NCBI GenBank assembly: GCA_026225235.1
Contig: JAMFSK010000050.1
Coordinates: forward strand, 1-64,000
From: Burkholderiales bacterium
Lineage (GTDB): Bacteria > Pseudomonadota > Gammaproteobacteria > Burkholderiales > Burkholderiaceae
Length of the DNA stretch: 64,000 nucleotides
Direction of reading: 5' to 3'
A program made the position numbers and the translations under genes. A model generated the notes under the pieces. It made no database searches. It saw only the letters and a program-made list of their open reading frames with translations, and had not been told where the DNA came from. This document shows, piece after piece, positions 34,813-44,861 of the stretch (position 1 is its first letter; each line of letters starts with the position of its first letter).

Positions 34813-36270
34813 TCAGTCAGCAATCAAGTGTGGGTGGGCGCTGTTCAATCCCGGCCCGAGACCATCGAGAAGCGGACGCAACAGATCGTCGGCAGGACGC
34901 CAATGTGTAACCGACGTCGTATAGATTGGCTGACGTACCTGGGCCGCACTGGCGGTGGTAATCGTTCGGGCCGTTTTGTGGAAGCTCAGACAGGCGTCGT
35001 CCCACTCGAGGCCGACGTGGCGGATGATCCTTCGAGCCTGCGCGCCGAAATCGCTTACGACGTCTTCGTAATCGACTTCCAGTAAAACGCCTGGCGGAAG
35101 CGTCGCACGCCAATGCGCCATCAAGGTGTCGTACTCGCGATAGTAGCGGCCCAATTCTCCGAGGTCATAGCTGAAGGGCACGTTCTGAAACAGCCTGCCA
35201 AAGCAGGAGAGGCAAGTTTCGACAGGCGCCCTGCGAGTATGAATGAATCTTGCGTTCGGCAGCGCGAGGTGGATGAGGCCGAGGAAGGCAAAATTGAAGG
35301 GCATCTTGTCGACCAGACGGACGTTGGACGGCGGGTTGCCCAGCACGCCGCGAATGCGAAGCAGGTAGCGCGCGCCAATCGCCTGCAACTGGGCGCTCGT
35401 CAGGGTTTCGATATGGTGAAGGGCAGACAGGGCGGTCGATGCACGGGATGCCCCGGCCGCAGGGAGCCCGGTTGTCGCCAAAACTTGCGTCACCGCTTGC
35501 GGAAAGTCCTTGAGTTCGCCACCTGCAATGACCCGTGGATGGCTGGCTAAAACCTGTTCCACCAGAGTCGAACCCGAGCGCGGCATACCGATCACGAAGA
35601 TCGGGGCCGATGAGTGGTCCGATAGACGTTCGGTGCGCTCGCTCTTTCCACGCAGAATATCTGCGGTCATGGCCTGGCGCGTCAACGCGAAGTCTTCGAA
35701 TGTCCTGGATTCGTCATAAGTCGTTCGGCTGCGCTGGAGTGCGTTGCCCTTGCAGAGATGTTCAAACCCCTTGTCGGGTTGACCCGACTCTGTGAGGACT
35801 TTAGCTAGAGCAAAGTGGAACTGGATCCTGTCGTCGAGCGCAAGCAGGGTTTCATTGGCTATGAGCGATGCCATGGCCTCGAAATGAGGCGCATCGACTT
35901 TGATGCGCGTACATTCAGCCAGATTCCGGTAGTAGGCACCGGTCGTGGGGGAATGGCGAATTGCTAGCTGGTAGGCCGCAGAGGCCTCCTCGAAACGACC
36001 GATCGATGCAAGCGCGTTGCCGACGTTGTTGAGTACGAGGTGGTCGTTTGGCTCAATCTCTAGAGCAAGGCGATAGGAGCCTATCGCTTCCTGTGGACGC
36101 TGGACTTGTTGGAACGCAAGACCGAGCTTTAAAAGAAAGCGCGGGTCATCGGGTTTCAATGCGAGAACCCCACGGAAAATTTCCAATGCTTCCTGACTTT
36201 TGCCGGCTGCAGCGCATACGCTGCCTATTTCAAACAACTTGTTTGCGGCTAAGGTGCGGGGGGAGATCAT
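34813..36270 (-). CDS. TPR-repeat sulfotransferase
   Basis: 485 residues. Three TPR repeats at ~8-110 (e.g. PQEAIGSYRLALEIEPND), a helical linker, then a Sulfotransfer_3 domain (~220-460) starting with PMPRSGSTLVEQ-type PAPS-binding loop (GMPRSGSTLVEQVLASHP), followed by LVDKMPFNF and the FIHTRRAPVETCLSCF strand-helix that binds the 3'-phosphate. It would transfer sulfate from PAPS to a protein or glycan. No sulfate-activation genes or glycan cluster adjoin, so the acceptor is unknown. The gene stands alone by spacing. Confidence 0.88.
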   Translation of the reverse strand: MISPRTLAANKLFEIGSVCAAAGKSQEALEIFRGVLALKPDDPRFLLKLGLAFQQVQRPQEAIGSYRLALEIEPNDHLVLNNVGNALASIGRFEEASAAYQLAIRHSPTTGAYYRNLAECTRIKVDAPHFEAMASLIANETLLALDDRIQFHFALAKVLTESGQPDKGFEHLCKGNALQRSRTTYDESRTFEDFALTRQAMTADILRGKSERTERLSDHSSAPIFVIGMPRSGSTLVEQVLASHPRVIAGGELKDFPQAVTQVLATTGLPAAGASRASTALSALHHIETLTSAQLQAIGARYLLRIRGVLGNPPSNVRLVDKMPFNFAFLGLIHLALPNARFIHTRRAPVETCLSCFGRLFQNVPFSYDLGELGRYYREYDTLMAHWRATLPPGVLLEVDYEDVVSDFGAQARRIIRHVGLEWDDACLSFHKTARTITTASAAQVRQPIYTTSVTHWRPADDLLRPLLDGLGPGLNSAHPHLIAD

Positions 36271-36455
36271 CGTTGGCGTGGGTCTGAATCAGGAACCTGT
36301 CGTCTTGAGGACCCGGCATGCCCGTCTCGGCGCCATGAAACCATCCCCGCCGCCCGGCTGGCGGTTGGGGCACTCTAGCGTAATGGCGCAGACAATTGCG
36401 CCTATGTAAAAAGCGGTAAACCAATCTTCAAACTCGCGTGACCGTCCCCCAGGCT

Positions 36456-37094
36456 TTATGAAAGCGACGCCCGGTCAAAAGAATCTGCCGCACCCAGGTG
36501 CCCATTGCGCAACATAATGACGGTAGGCACCTCGGCGAAAGGTTCATGCCGCGACCCCGGATGCAGGCGCAGCCAGGTTCCTGAGGGGTAACGTGCATCC
36601 TGACTGCGCAGTTCGCCGCTCAGGACAAAGATCTCCTCGCCGCGCGGGTGGTCATGCTCGCGGGTTCTTGCACCCGGTTCCCACTCAACTAGGGTAAGCC
36701 GATGACCGGACTCTGACAAAGGGGCCACACGCATCCCTGCAGCCCGCGCCGCGTGCCAGGTGCGGTCCGCTGCAGACTGGGTGACCGTTTCACAGGTTTG
36801 TGGCGACCGCTCGCGATAGACAAACACCGTCGCACCGCCTTCGCCCGCCCGCAACGTGCCCGGCACGCACCGGCTTGCGAAGGCGCCTTGCATCATCGGT
36901 GCCGTGTCGTCGCTTTCGAGGCTGCCCTTCAACACGTAGAAGTCATAGCGCGATGCGCTTTCGAGCGTTATGGTTTCAGAGGCCATGAGTGCCGTCACTC
37001 CAGCCCAGAGTCGGTCATCGGCCGCGGAGAAATGGGTCACTTTCTTCGACGCAGCGGTGGCGTCCAGGACATCATATATTCCACGTTCAATCAT
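36456..37094 (-). CDS. Two-cupin protein, ChrR-like
   Basis: 212 residues if started at the ATG at 37094 (GAGG 8 nt before). An in-frame start at 37289 would add 65 residues that do not look like cupin. Two cupin folds: ~25-105 and ~115-205. The second carries EHDHPRGEEIFVLSGEL plus SRHEPF, i.e. the His-His-Glu-His metal set. The first lacks an obvious full set. Similar to the C-terminal cupin domain of ChrR anti-sigma factors, but without the anti-sigma part. No sigma factor gene adjoins, so an enzyme or sensor role is open. Confidence 0.75.
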   Translation of the reverse strand: MIERGIYDVLDATAASKKVTHFSAADDRLWAGVTALMASETITLESASRYDFYVLKGSLESDDTAPMMQGAFASRCVPGTLRAGEGGATVFVYRERSPQTCETVTQSAADRTWHAARAAGMRVAPLSESGHRLTLVEWEPGARTREHDHPRGEEIFVLSGELRSQDARYPSGTWLRLHPGSRHEPFAEVPTVIMLRNGHLGAADSFDRASLS

Positions 37095-37584
37095 TTCGGG
37101 TACCTCATCCGGGCTTAGAAGGGGCGATGGCCAGGCGGGCGGTTTGCCCCGAAGGTGAAGTGAATATCCGGTTTGGCGATCGATGGACCTGAGTCTGAAC
37201 CGCGCGCCGTCGGCTGAGAAGTCGGCAAAGTTGCCAATCACAATCCTCGATTTGCGGACAATCCAGACGCAGACGAGAGGATCAATCAAAGGGGGGCGCC
37301 CGTTGCGACTTTGCGATTCACCCCATTGAGCCGCAGCCTGTGTCCGCGAGCCCGTTGCCTCTGCGAGATCAGGAAGCGCTATGCTCCGGGTTGACGATGC
37401 GGAAGGCCGCTACGAACCGGTCATTCGTACCCCGCAATTGATCGGGCGTCACAAACTCGCGTTACGTTGACGCTCAGTGCCGGTGCGCCACACGGCGCTT
37501 CCGGTCGCAACCAGTAGACGAAATCGCCTCCTGCCCGTCGCGTCTTTCACGGGTAGCTAACAGTTTCCTTTCAAAAGAGCGTGC
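37095..37584. other. Divergent intergenic region before kup
   Basis: 490 bp between the cupin gene and kup. The left ~195 bp is open in frame with the cupin gene and might be coding if the upstream start is used. The rest shows no gene, strong hairpin or clear promoter that I can support. Confidence 0.4.
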
Positions 37585-39483
37585 ATGTCTGCCACTGTGT
37601 CCACCCCCTCAGCTTCAGAAAATCGAGCTGCCCCCGCCCTGGTCCTCGGCGCTGTCGGTGTCGTGTTCGGCGACATCGGCACGAGCCCGATCTATACCTT
37701 GCGCGAATGCCTGAAGGCCGCCGGCGGCGTGACGCAAGCGAATGTATTCGGCATCGTGTCGCTGATTCTCTGGTCAATTGTCATCGTCGTCACGCTGAAG
37801 TACGTGATGTTCGTGATGCGCGCGGACAACGACGGAGAGGGCGGCATTCTGGCCTTGACCGCGCTGGCGTCGGGCGTCGCGCCGGAGCGCTTGCGCTACC
37901 TGCTGCTGACACTGGGTGTGTTCGGAGCGGCCATGTTCTACGGCGACTCGATGATTACGCCCGCGATATCGGTGATCTCCGCCGTCGAAGGCGTGACGCT
38001 CATCGACTCCCATCTCACGACGTGGATCGTGCCGATTTCTCTGGTGATCCTGACCGGGCTGTTTGCGATCCAACGGCGCGGCACGGCGGCGGTCGGCAAG
38101 TTGTTCGGCCCGGTGATGATCGGCTGGTTCCTGACGCTAGCGGCGCTCGGCCTGCTTCATGTCGTGCGTGCGCCGTCGATCCTGGCGGCAGCGTGGCCGA
38201 CTCATGCCATTTACTTTGTCGCGCACAATCCGACCACGGCCTTTATTGTGCTGGGTTCGGTATTCCTGGCTTTGACGGGTGGCGAGGCCTTGTACGCGGA
38301 TATGGGTCACTTCGGCAAGGCGCCGATCCGGTTTGCCTGGTTGTTTCTCGTACTGCCGAGTCTGGTGTTGAACTATTTCGGCCAAGGCGCACTGGTGCTT
38401 GCCCAACCGGCCGCCGTGCAACAGCCCTTCTTTGGATCCGCGCCGGACTGGGCGCTTGCGCCCCTCGTCATACTCGCGACGGCGGCAACGGTGATTGCCT
38501 CGCAAGCGGTGATCTCGGGCGCATTCTCGATGACCAAGCAGGCCGTGCAACTCGGGCTGCTGCCGAGAATTCCGATCGTTCACACCTCGACGCATGAGGT
38601 CGGCCAGGTCTACGTGCCATTCATCAACGTCACGCTCTACGCTGCGGTGGTCTTTCTCGTGATGTTTTTCAAGTCGTCCGACAATCTCGCGGCTGCCTAT
38701 GGCATCGCGGTCGCCTCGACCATGTTGCTGACCACCCTGTTGATGTATTTCATCACCCACAATCTGTGGCACTGGAAGCCCATTGCCACCCTCGCCGTCA
38801 TCGTGCCGCTCGCGCTGGTCGACGCGGTGTTCGTCTCGAGCAATGTGAGCAAAGTCGTGGACGGTGGGTGGTTTCCCCTGCTTGCCGGTGCGGTGCTCTT
38901 CACCATCATGACGACCTGGCATCGCGGCAAGCAACTGGTCGTGGCGCGCATGCGGGCAGACAATCTGCCGCTCGAAGACGTCATTCACTCCATCTGCCGG
39001 GGCGGCCATCCGCTCACGCGAGTCGATGGCACTGCCGTGTTCCCGGGCGGCGTCGCCGGCACGACGCCGACGGCCTTCATGCACAATCTCAAGCACAATC
39101 GCGTCCTGCATCGAACCAATATCTTCCTCGCTGGGACCACGGATAACGTGCCCTATGTGCATGACAGCGAACGTGCCGTAGTGAACGACCTCGGCGATGG
39201 ATGCTACTCGGTCAGCGTGCGCAGTGGTTTCATGCAAGTGCCCGACGTGCCTGCCTTGCTGCAACTCATCGAACCCCAGGTCACCGGCTGGCACTACGAA
39301 GCCAGTGACACGTCGTTCTTCCTTGCGCGCGATACCATTCTCGCCAGCGGCCACGACAAGACCATGGCGCTCTGGCGCGAGAAGCTGTTTGCCTTTCTCG
39401 GGCGCAATGCGGCGCAGGCGGCGGAGTATTACAGCCTTCCGCCGAACCGCGTAGTCGAACTGGGAAGCCAGATCAATCTTTGA
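37585..39483 (+). CDS. kup: Low-affinity potassium transporter Kup
   Basis: 632 residues, usual Kup length. VVFGDIGTSPIYTLRE at ~29-44 is the family signature; 12 membrane helices follow (to ~455), with GGEALYADMGHFGK mid-protein, and a C-terminal cytosolic domain to 632. It takes up K+ with protons at the inner membrane. Monocistronic; a porin gene follows 118 nt later. Confidence 0.96.
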   Translation: MSATVSTPSASENRAAPALVLGAVGVVFGDIGTSPIYTLRECLKAAGGVTQANVFGIVSLILWSIVIVVTLKYVMFVMRADNDGEGGILALTALASGVAPERLRYLLLTLGVFGAAMFYGDSMITPAISVISAVEGVTLIDSHLTTWIVPISLVILTGLFAIQRRGTAAVGKLFGPVMIGWFLTLAALGLLHVVRAPSILAAAWPTHAIYFVAHNPTTAFIVLGSVFLALTGGEALYADMGHFGKAPIRFAWLFLVLPSLVLNYFGQGALVLAQPAAVQQPFFGSAPDWALAPLVILATAATVIASQAVISGAFSMTKQAVQLGLLPRIPIVHTSTHEVGQVYVPFINVTLYAAVVFLVMFFKSSDNLAAAYGIAVASTMLLTTLLMYFITHNLWHWKPIATLAVIVPLALVDAVFVSSNVSKVVDGGWFPLLAGAVLFTIMTTWHRGKQLVVARMRADNLPLEDVIHSICRGGHPLTRVDGTAVFPGGVAGTTPTAFMHNLKHNRVLHRTNIFLAGTTDNVPYVHDSERAVVNDLGDGCYSVSVRSGFMQVPDVPALLQLIEPQVTGWHYEASDTSFFLARDTILASGHDKTMALWREKLFAFLGRNAAQAAEYYSLPPNRVVELGSQINL

Positions 39484-39601
39484 TCTTTGACGCCTATATA
39501 GCGTTTGTGTCTACACCATAACCAGACCGTCTGGCGACGACCGCCCCACGACATATTCGATTTGTACTCTGCCGCTACCCAATACAAGAGGAAAGCAGAG
39601 A

Positions 39602-40777
39602 ATGAAACGACAGTTGATGGGCGCGTCGATCGCGCTGGTTCTCGCTCAGGCCGCACACGCGCAAAGCAGCGTGACGCTGTTCGGTACGCTGGACGAAGGC
39701 GTCGTCTACGCAAACAATCAGCGCACGGCAGGTGCGGGGTCGGCCGGGCATTCCAACTGGATGGTCGACAGCGGCAACATCTCGACCTCACGCTGGGGTC
39801 TGCGTGGAAGCGAAGACCTGGGTGGTGGGCTGGCAGCGGTGTTCTGGCTCGAGAACGGTTTCAACGTTTCGAACGGCAAGTTCAATAACGGCGGCGACCT
39901 GTTTGGTCGGCAGGCTTATGTGGGTCTGACTTCGAACGAATATGGCTCGGTGACCCTTGGCCGGCAGTACGACTTCATGGTCGACTTCGTGGCGCCGCTG
40001 AGCGCGGTGGGCTCCGGCTTTGGGGGCAACTACGCAGACCATCCTTACGACAACGACAATCTCGCGAACGACCTGCGGCTCGACAACTCGGTGAAGTTCC
40101 GCAGCATCGACTACGCGGGCTTCAAGTTCGGCGCGATGTACGCGTTCTCGGGCGACCCGGGCGAGTTCTCCAACAATAGCGCGTACAGCCTCGGTGCGAG
40201 CTATGCGAATGGTCCGGTCAGCGTCGGGGCCGCCTATCTTGAGGTGAATCGTTCGGCCGGCGCTGCGAATGCCAATGCGACAGGCGCCTCGAGCACGGGC
40301 GACAACGACGTCCTCACGACCGGGGGCCGTCAGCAGATCTGGGGCGTGGGCGCGAAATACATGTTCGGCAAGTCCTCGGTGGGCGCGCTCTGGACACATT
40401 CGTCGACCGACGCCATCACCGGCATCGCGCAGGGTGGCAGCATCGTCGCGCTGAACGGAAACAACATGAAGTTCGACAACTTTGAGCTGAATGGCCGCTA
40501 CTTCGTGACCCCGGCCTTCAGCCTTGGAGCGTCTTATACCTTCACGGCCGGAACGTTTGAGGTGGCGACCAGCTCAGTCAAGCCGAAGTGGAACCAGGTC
40601 ATGATGCAAGCCGACTACGCCTTGTCGCAGCAGACCGATGTCTACTTCGAAACGACCTATCAGCACGTGAGCGGTGGCGCGGGCAACCCGGTGTTCGATG
40701 CGAGCGTGTTCAACCTGGCGGCTTCGTCCAGCAACGAGCAGGTGATCTCGACCGTCGGCATTCGACATCGGTTCTAG
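39602..40777 (+). CDS. Outer-membrane porin (Porin_4 family)
   Basis: 391 residues; GAGG is 9 nt before the ATG. Signal peptide ~1-20 (cleaved before QSSVTLFG). The beta-barrel pattern is that of Burkholderiales OmpC-like porins: SRWGLRGSEDLGGGLAAVFWLENGF, GRQAYVGLTS, GRQYDFMVDF, ending in the aromatic residue Phe (GIRHRF) needed for outer-membrane assembly. General diffusion of small solutes; selectivity cannot be read. Confidence 0.93.
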   Translation: MKRQLMGASIALVLAQAAHAQSSVTLFGTLDEGVVYANNQRTAGAGSAGHSNWMVDSGNISTSRWGLRGSEDLGGGLAAVFWLENGFNVSNGKFNNGGDLFGRQAYVGLTSNEYGSVTLGRQYDFMVDFVAPLSAVGSGFGGNYADHPYDNDNLANDLRLDNSVKFRSIDYAGFKFGAMYAFSGDPGEFSNNSAYSLGASYANGPVSVGAAYLEVNRSAGAANANATGASSTGDNDVLTTGGRQQIWGVGAKYMFGKSSVGALWTHSSTDAITGIAQGGSIVALNGNNMKFDNFELNGRYFVTPAFSLGASYTFTAGTFEVATSSVKPKWNQVMMQADYALSQQTDVYFETTYQHVSGGAGNPVFDASVFNLAASSSNEQVISTVGIRHRF

Positions 40778-40979
40778 GTGTTGATGTCTTGAGTGTGCGC
40801 CGGGCCAGGTCGGGGCAATCCTTCATGCACTAGACGCAATATTTCGTCGCGATGTTCATCGGCGTGACTGTGCAAGTCGTGAGAGCCTCTGCCGGGCCGG
40901 GTCGCCGGCAATGCGTCCGTCACCCTATGCGCGCAGTCTTCCCCGGTCGGCCTCCGTTCAATTCCGAGGCCGATCAAGC

Positions 40980-42452
40980 TCAGATCCCGCCCATGCACAA
41001 ATACTTGATCTCCAGGTACTCGTCGATACCGTAATGAGACCCCTCGCGGCCGCAGCCGGATTGTTTGATGCCGCCGAACGGGGCGACTTCGTTTGAGATC
41101 ATCCCGGTGTTGATTCCGACCATGCCGTATTCCAACGCTTCCGATACACGCCAAACGCGCTTGATGTCGTTGCTGTAGAAATACGCGGCCAGACCAAATT
41201 CGGTCGCGTTCGCGGCGTCGATTGCTTCCTGGTCGTCACGAAAGCGAAACAGGGGTGCGACGGGCCCAAAGGTCTCCTCGGTCGCGAAGCGCATCACCGC
41301 GGTCACGCCTTCGACCACGGTCGGTTCGTAAAATAGTTCGCCCGCCGCATGGCGTTTGCCACCCACCAGTACCCGCGCACCGTGCGCAATGGCATCGGCG
41401 ATATGGGCCTCGACTTTGCTAAGCGCCGCCTCGTTGATCAGCGGACCTTGCGTTACACCTTCCTCGAAGCCATTGCCAACCTTGATCTGTGCCACTGCCG
41501 AAGCCAGCTTGGTCGAGAACTCGTCGTAGACCTTGTCATGGACGTAGAGCCGGTTCGCGCACACGCAGGTCTGGCCTGCGTTGCGGTACTTGGCGATCAT
41601 CGCGCCCTCGACGGCGGCATCGACGTCGGCGTCTTCAAACACGATAAACGGTGCATTGCCGCCGAGTTCGAGCGACAACTTTTTGATGGTCGGCGCACAT
41701 TGCGCGGCAAGCAGGCGGCCGACCTGGGTCGAGCCGGTGAACGAGAGCTTGCGCACGATCGGGTTCGATGTCATCTCGGCGCCGATCGCTTTCGGTTCGC
41801 CGGTCACGACGCTAAAGACCCCCGGTGGCACACCCGCACGCGTCGCGAGTTCGACCAGCGCGAAGGCCGACAGGGGAGTGGATTCAGCGGGCTTGACGAC
41901 GATTGCACAACCAGCGGCCAGCGCCGGCGCAACCTTGCGCGTAATCATCGCGGCCGGGAAATTCCACGGTGTGATCGCCGCACACACCCCCACGGGTTCC
42001 TTGACGACGAGCATGCGCTTGTCGGCCGCGGTGGACGCGAGCACATCCCCATCGACTCGCTTGCCCTGTTCGGCAAACCATTCGATGAACGACGCCGCAT
42101 AGGCAATTTCGCCGCGTGCCTCAGTGAGGGGCTTGCCTTGTTCGGACGACATGATGGTCGCAAGGTCGGCGATATTCGTATGCATGAGCTCGAACCAGCG
42201 TCGCAGGATCGCCGCGCGCTGCGCCGCGGTCAGCTTGCGCCAGCCGCGCTGGGCACGTTCGGCTGCTTCGATCGCGCGACGTGTCTCGGCGGCGCCCATA
42301 AGGGGCACGGTCGAGATCACCGCACCGCTGGCCGGATTGTGAACCTCGAAGGTTCGCCCGTCGTCGGCACCAACCCATGCGCCATCGATATACGCGTGTG
42401 ATTTCAGCAGAGTGGGATCGTTGAGGTGGGAAAGCGGATGAGATTGAGTCAT
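40980..42452 (-). CDS. gabD: NAD(P)-dependent succinate-semialdehyde dehydrogenase
   Basis: 490 residues. ALDH fold: TPWNFPAAMITRKVAPALAAGC, nucleotide-binding FTGSTQVGRLL, catalytic Glu in LELGGNAPFIVF, and catalytic Cys in NAGQTCVCANR. Highest likeness is to GabD-type enzymes that oxidise succinic semialdehyde to succinate. It is the distal gene of the minus-strand catabolic run, 75 nt after the UbiX gene, so it may process the last aldehyde of the pathway into the TCA cycle; glutarate semialdehyde is an alternative substrate. Confidence 0.9.
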   Translation of the reverse strand: MTQSHPLSHLNDPTLLKSHAYIDGAWVGADDGRTFEVHNPASGAVISTVPLMGAAETRRAIEAAERAQRGWRKLTAAQRAAILRRWFELMHTNIADLATIMSSEQGKPLTEARGEIAYAASFIEWFAEQGKRVDGDVLASTAADKRMLVVKEPVGVCAAITPWNFPAAMITRKVAPALAAGCAIVVKPAESTPLSAFALVELATRAGVPPGVFSVVTGEPKAIGAEMTSNPIVRKLSFTGSTQVGRLLAAQCAPTIKKLSLELGGNAPFIVFEDADVDAAVEGAMIAKYRNAGQTCVCANRLYVHDKVYDEFSTKLASAVAQIKVGNGFEEGVTQGPLINEAALSKVEAHIADAIAHGARVLVGGKRHAAGELFYEPTVVEGVTAVMRFATEETFGPVAPLFRFRDDQEAIDAANATEFGLAAYFYSNDIKRVWRVSEALEYGMVGINTGMISNEVAPFGGIKQSGCGREGSHYGIDEYLEIKYLCMGGI

Positions 42453-42527
42453 GAAATTCTCGCAAGTGTTCGCATCGTCATCACCATGACGATGCCGATC
42501 AGGGCAGTGCGGGGAAAAGAAAAATGC

Positions 42528-43103
42528 TTACTCTTTCCAGCGTTTGACGACGTCGGTTTCGATGTCGAACAGATCGAGCAGGCGCCCGACCGTGTGGTTC
42601 ACGATATCGTCGAGCGAGGTCGGTCGCGCATAGAACGCCGGCACGATCGGTGCGATCACCGCACCCATATCGGAGAGCTGCAGCATGGTGCGCAAATGGC
42701 CGCTATGCAGCGGTGTTTCGCGCACACCGAGCACGAGCCGCCGCCGCTCTTTGAGTACGACATCGGCCGCACGGCTGACCAGCGAGCTGGTGATGCCGGT
42801 CGCGATCTCGCTCATGCTGCGCACGGAACACGGCACGATGAGCATGCCCATGGTGCGGAACGAACCCGACGATATGGCTGCGCCGATATCGCCGACGGCG
42901 TACCAGTGAGAGGCTTTCTCGCGCAGATCAGCGATTTTGTATTCGGTCTCGTAGGCTATCGTCAGCTCGGCTGCCTTGCTAACGACCAGATGCGTCTCGA
43001 TGCCGGCTTCGGCCAGCAATTCGAGCGCACGGATGCCGTAGATCACCCCCGATGCGCCCGTGATGCCGACAACCAAGCGCCGTGGCGCATGCTCATTCGT
43101 CAT
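42528..43103 (-). CDS. UbiX-family flavin prenyltransferase
   Basis: 191 residues from the ATG at 43103, overlapping the UbiD-family gene by 11 nt, so the pair is translationally coupled. FMN-binding GITGASGVIYGIRALELL at ~12-29 and the later CSVRSMSEIATG and RRLVLGVRETPLHSGHLRTM segments are family hallmarks. It makes prenylated FMN for the adjacent decarboxylase. Being inside the catabolic run, it is probably a dedicated copy rather than the ubiquinone-pathway ubiX. Confidence 0.92.
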   Translation of the reverse strand: MTNEHAPRRLVVGITGASGVIYGIRALELLAEAGIETHLVVSKAAELTIAYETEYKIADLREKASHWYAVGDIGAAISSGSFRTMGMLIVPCSVRSMSEIATGITSSLVSRAADVVLKERRRLVLGVRETPLHSGHLRTMLQLSDMGAVIAPIVPAFYARPTSLDDIVNHTVGRLLDLFDIETDVVKRWKE

Positions 43104-44757
43104 TGTGACCTTCGTAGCCGCGAACCGGCGAGTTCGGCTCGACGCGGCTGCGGCGACGTGCCTGATACGACGCATTGCGCTCCATCCATTCGCCGCGCGT
43201 TGCCTGTTCGGCGTTGCGGTCCCATTCCTCTGTCCAGTCGCCGAGCGAATAACCAAACCAGGGCATTTCAGGCTTCAATGGGGGCAAGCCGAGGCGCTCC
43301 CAAAGCAGCTTCGCGTTTTCCATGTACTCCTTCTTGGGCAGCGCAAGCGGAGGCATGGGGGCTTTCATCGTTGCATCGATCAGCATCGCTGAGTCGAGGC
43401 CCGTCGCGTTATCGGAACGGGGTCCGTGACCGGGTTCGCGGTAGGGAATCAGCTTGACGTCCTCGACCGGGTTGCAGCGATAGCCCATTGCCCAAAACAC
43501 GGCGTCGGCGTTGTTGGGATCGATATCGTCGTCGATCGCGATTACGAACTTGCCGATCGCGGCCTGCAGCGACATCGTGCCGTATAGCGCACGCCAGATC
43601 TCGCTGCGTTTGGTGCCCGGTGTGAACTGCAGGAACACGAAGCGGCGCAGGTTGGTCAGCGGCTCGTGCAACGAAACCTTCTTGATGCCGCGGATGCCGA
43701 GATGGTCGCGCAGATGGGTTAGGAACATGGGCTCATAGGCGAGCCGCTTGACCACGCTCGATTCCGAAGGCGTGACCTGCGAGATGATCGAGGTCAGCAC
43801 CGCGTCCTTGCGGCGCGTGATCGCGGTGACTTCAACCACGAGGTTGTAGTCCTCCAGGGCGACATAGCCGTGGCTTTCGCCAAACGGGCCTTCGGGCTCG
43901 AGATAGGTCGGATCGACATAGCCTTCGACAACCACCTCGGCTTCGGCCGGTACCAGCAGGTCGACTGTGCGGCCCTTGACGACCCGGATTGCCTCGCCCG
44001 CGAGCGCACCCGCGACGCCGAGTTCATCGATGTCGGGACGCAATTTCTGCGGACCCTGGAATGCAACCACAGGCGGTGCGCCCAGCACGATCGCGATCGG
44101 CATCTTCTCGCCTTTCGCAGCGAACTTGCGCCAGTGGTCGAGCCCGCCCGCGCGCAGGTTGACGAGCATCATCATGCCAAGCCGTGTCGGTGACTTCAGA
44201 TGACCGCGATAGGTCCCCATGTTCTGCACGCCTGTCTCGGGGTCGCGCGAGATCACGCCGGTCATCGTCATGAAGGGCGCTGCGTCGAAACCGGGCGTCG
44301 AGATAGGCAGCGGCAGCGATTCGAGGCCGTTGCCCGGACCCTCGAGATCCTTGCCTTCGATCACGATGTCGTGGACTGGGCCGCTCTCGACCAAGAGCGG
44401 CGGGATGGGGTGATCGATCGCGTGATTCCAGGCGGCGCCGATATCGTCGATTGACGCCACGCCCATGCCGATCCGGTAGATCTCGGGGTTCGCGGCAATG
44501 CCGCCGACGATCACGGGAATATCGTACTTGCGGCCCTTGCTGTCCACGATATTGGTGAACAGGAAGGCCTTGCGCTCAGCCTCGGGGATGCCTCCGCGGA
44601 ACTGCCAGCGCACCAGCGGATGCATCTCGGTGTCCTTGTTGACGGGCTCGTCGATCCGGTAGAGCAGGCCTGCGGCATCGAGCCGGGCAATGTGTTCGTG
44701 CAAGTCCGCGTAACCGGTCCGGCTAGCCGGACCCTGGGTGGTGTCTTGTTCAGCCAT
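43093..44757 (-). CDS. UbiD-family prenyl-FMN-dependent decarboxylase
   Basis: 554 residues, longer than E. coli UbiD (~497). UbiD landmarks: MGTYRGHLKSPTRLGMMM, PEGPFGESHGYVA, GIKKVSLHEP, GKFVIAIDDDIDPNNADAVFWAM. The enzyme reversibly decarboxylates an unsaturated or aromatic acid using prFMN from the coupled UbiX. Neighbours (molybdenum hydroxylase, crotonase, hydrolase, SSADH) suggest a catabolic acid, e.g. a hydroxylated aromatic or heteroaromatic carboxylate. The acid cannot be named from sequence. Confidence 0.92.
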   Translation of the reverse strand: MAEQDTTQGPASRTGYADLHEHIARLDAAGLLYRIDEPVNKDTEMHPLVRWQFRGGIPEAERKAFLFTNIVDSKGRKYDIPVIVGGIAANPEIYRIGMGVASIDDIGAAWNHAIDHPIPPLLVESGPVHDIVIEGKDLEGPGNGLESLPLPISTPGFDAAPFMTMTGVISRDPETGVQNMGTYRGHLKSPTRLGMMMLVNLRAGGLDHWRKFAAKGEKMPIAIVLGAPPVVAFQGPQKLRPDIDELGVAGALAGEAIRVVKGRTVDLLVPAEAEVVVEGYVDPTYLEPEGPFGESHGYVALEDYNLVVEVTAITRRKDAVLTSIISQVTPSESSVVKRLAYEPMFLTHLRDHLGIRGIKKVSLHEPLTNLRRFVFLQFTPGTKRSEIWRALYGTMSLQAAIGKFVIAIDDDIDPNNADAVFWAMGYRCNPVEDVKLIPYREPGHGPRSDNATGLDSAMLIDATMKAPMPPLALPKKEYMENAKLLWERLGLPPLKPEMPWFGYSLGDWTEEWDRNAEQATRGEWMERNASYQARRRSRVEPNSPVRGYEGHNDE

Positions 44758-44861
44758 GGTGTGGTGTCCCGTGAAGCGCCGCCCTGGGGACGGCTTGAAT
44801 AGCGTGCGTAACGTTCAATGTGCGTGCAAGCGCCGTATGAAGCGACTTCGGCAGGGCGCCG

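Noticed and set aside
38137..39354. A 405-codon minus strand frame opposite kup
   Set aside because: Composition is shadow-like (His/Arg/Asp-rich) and kup is complete on the other strand.
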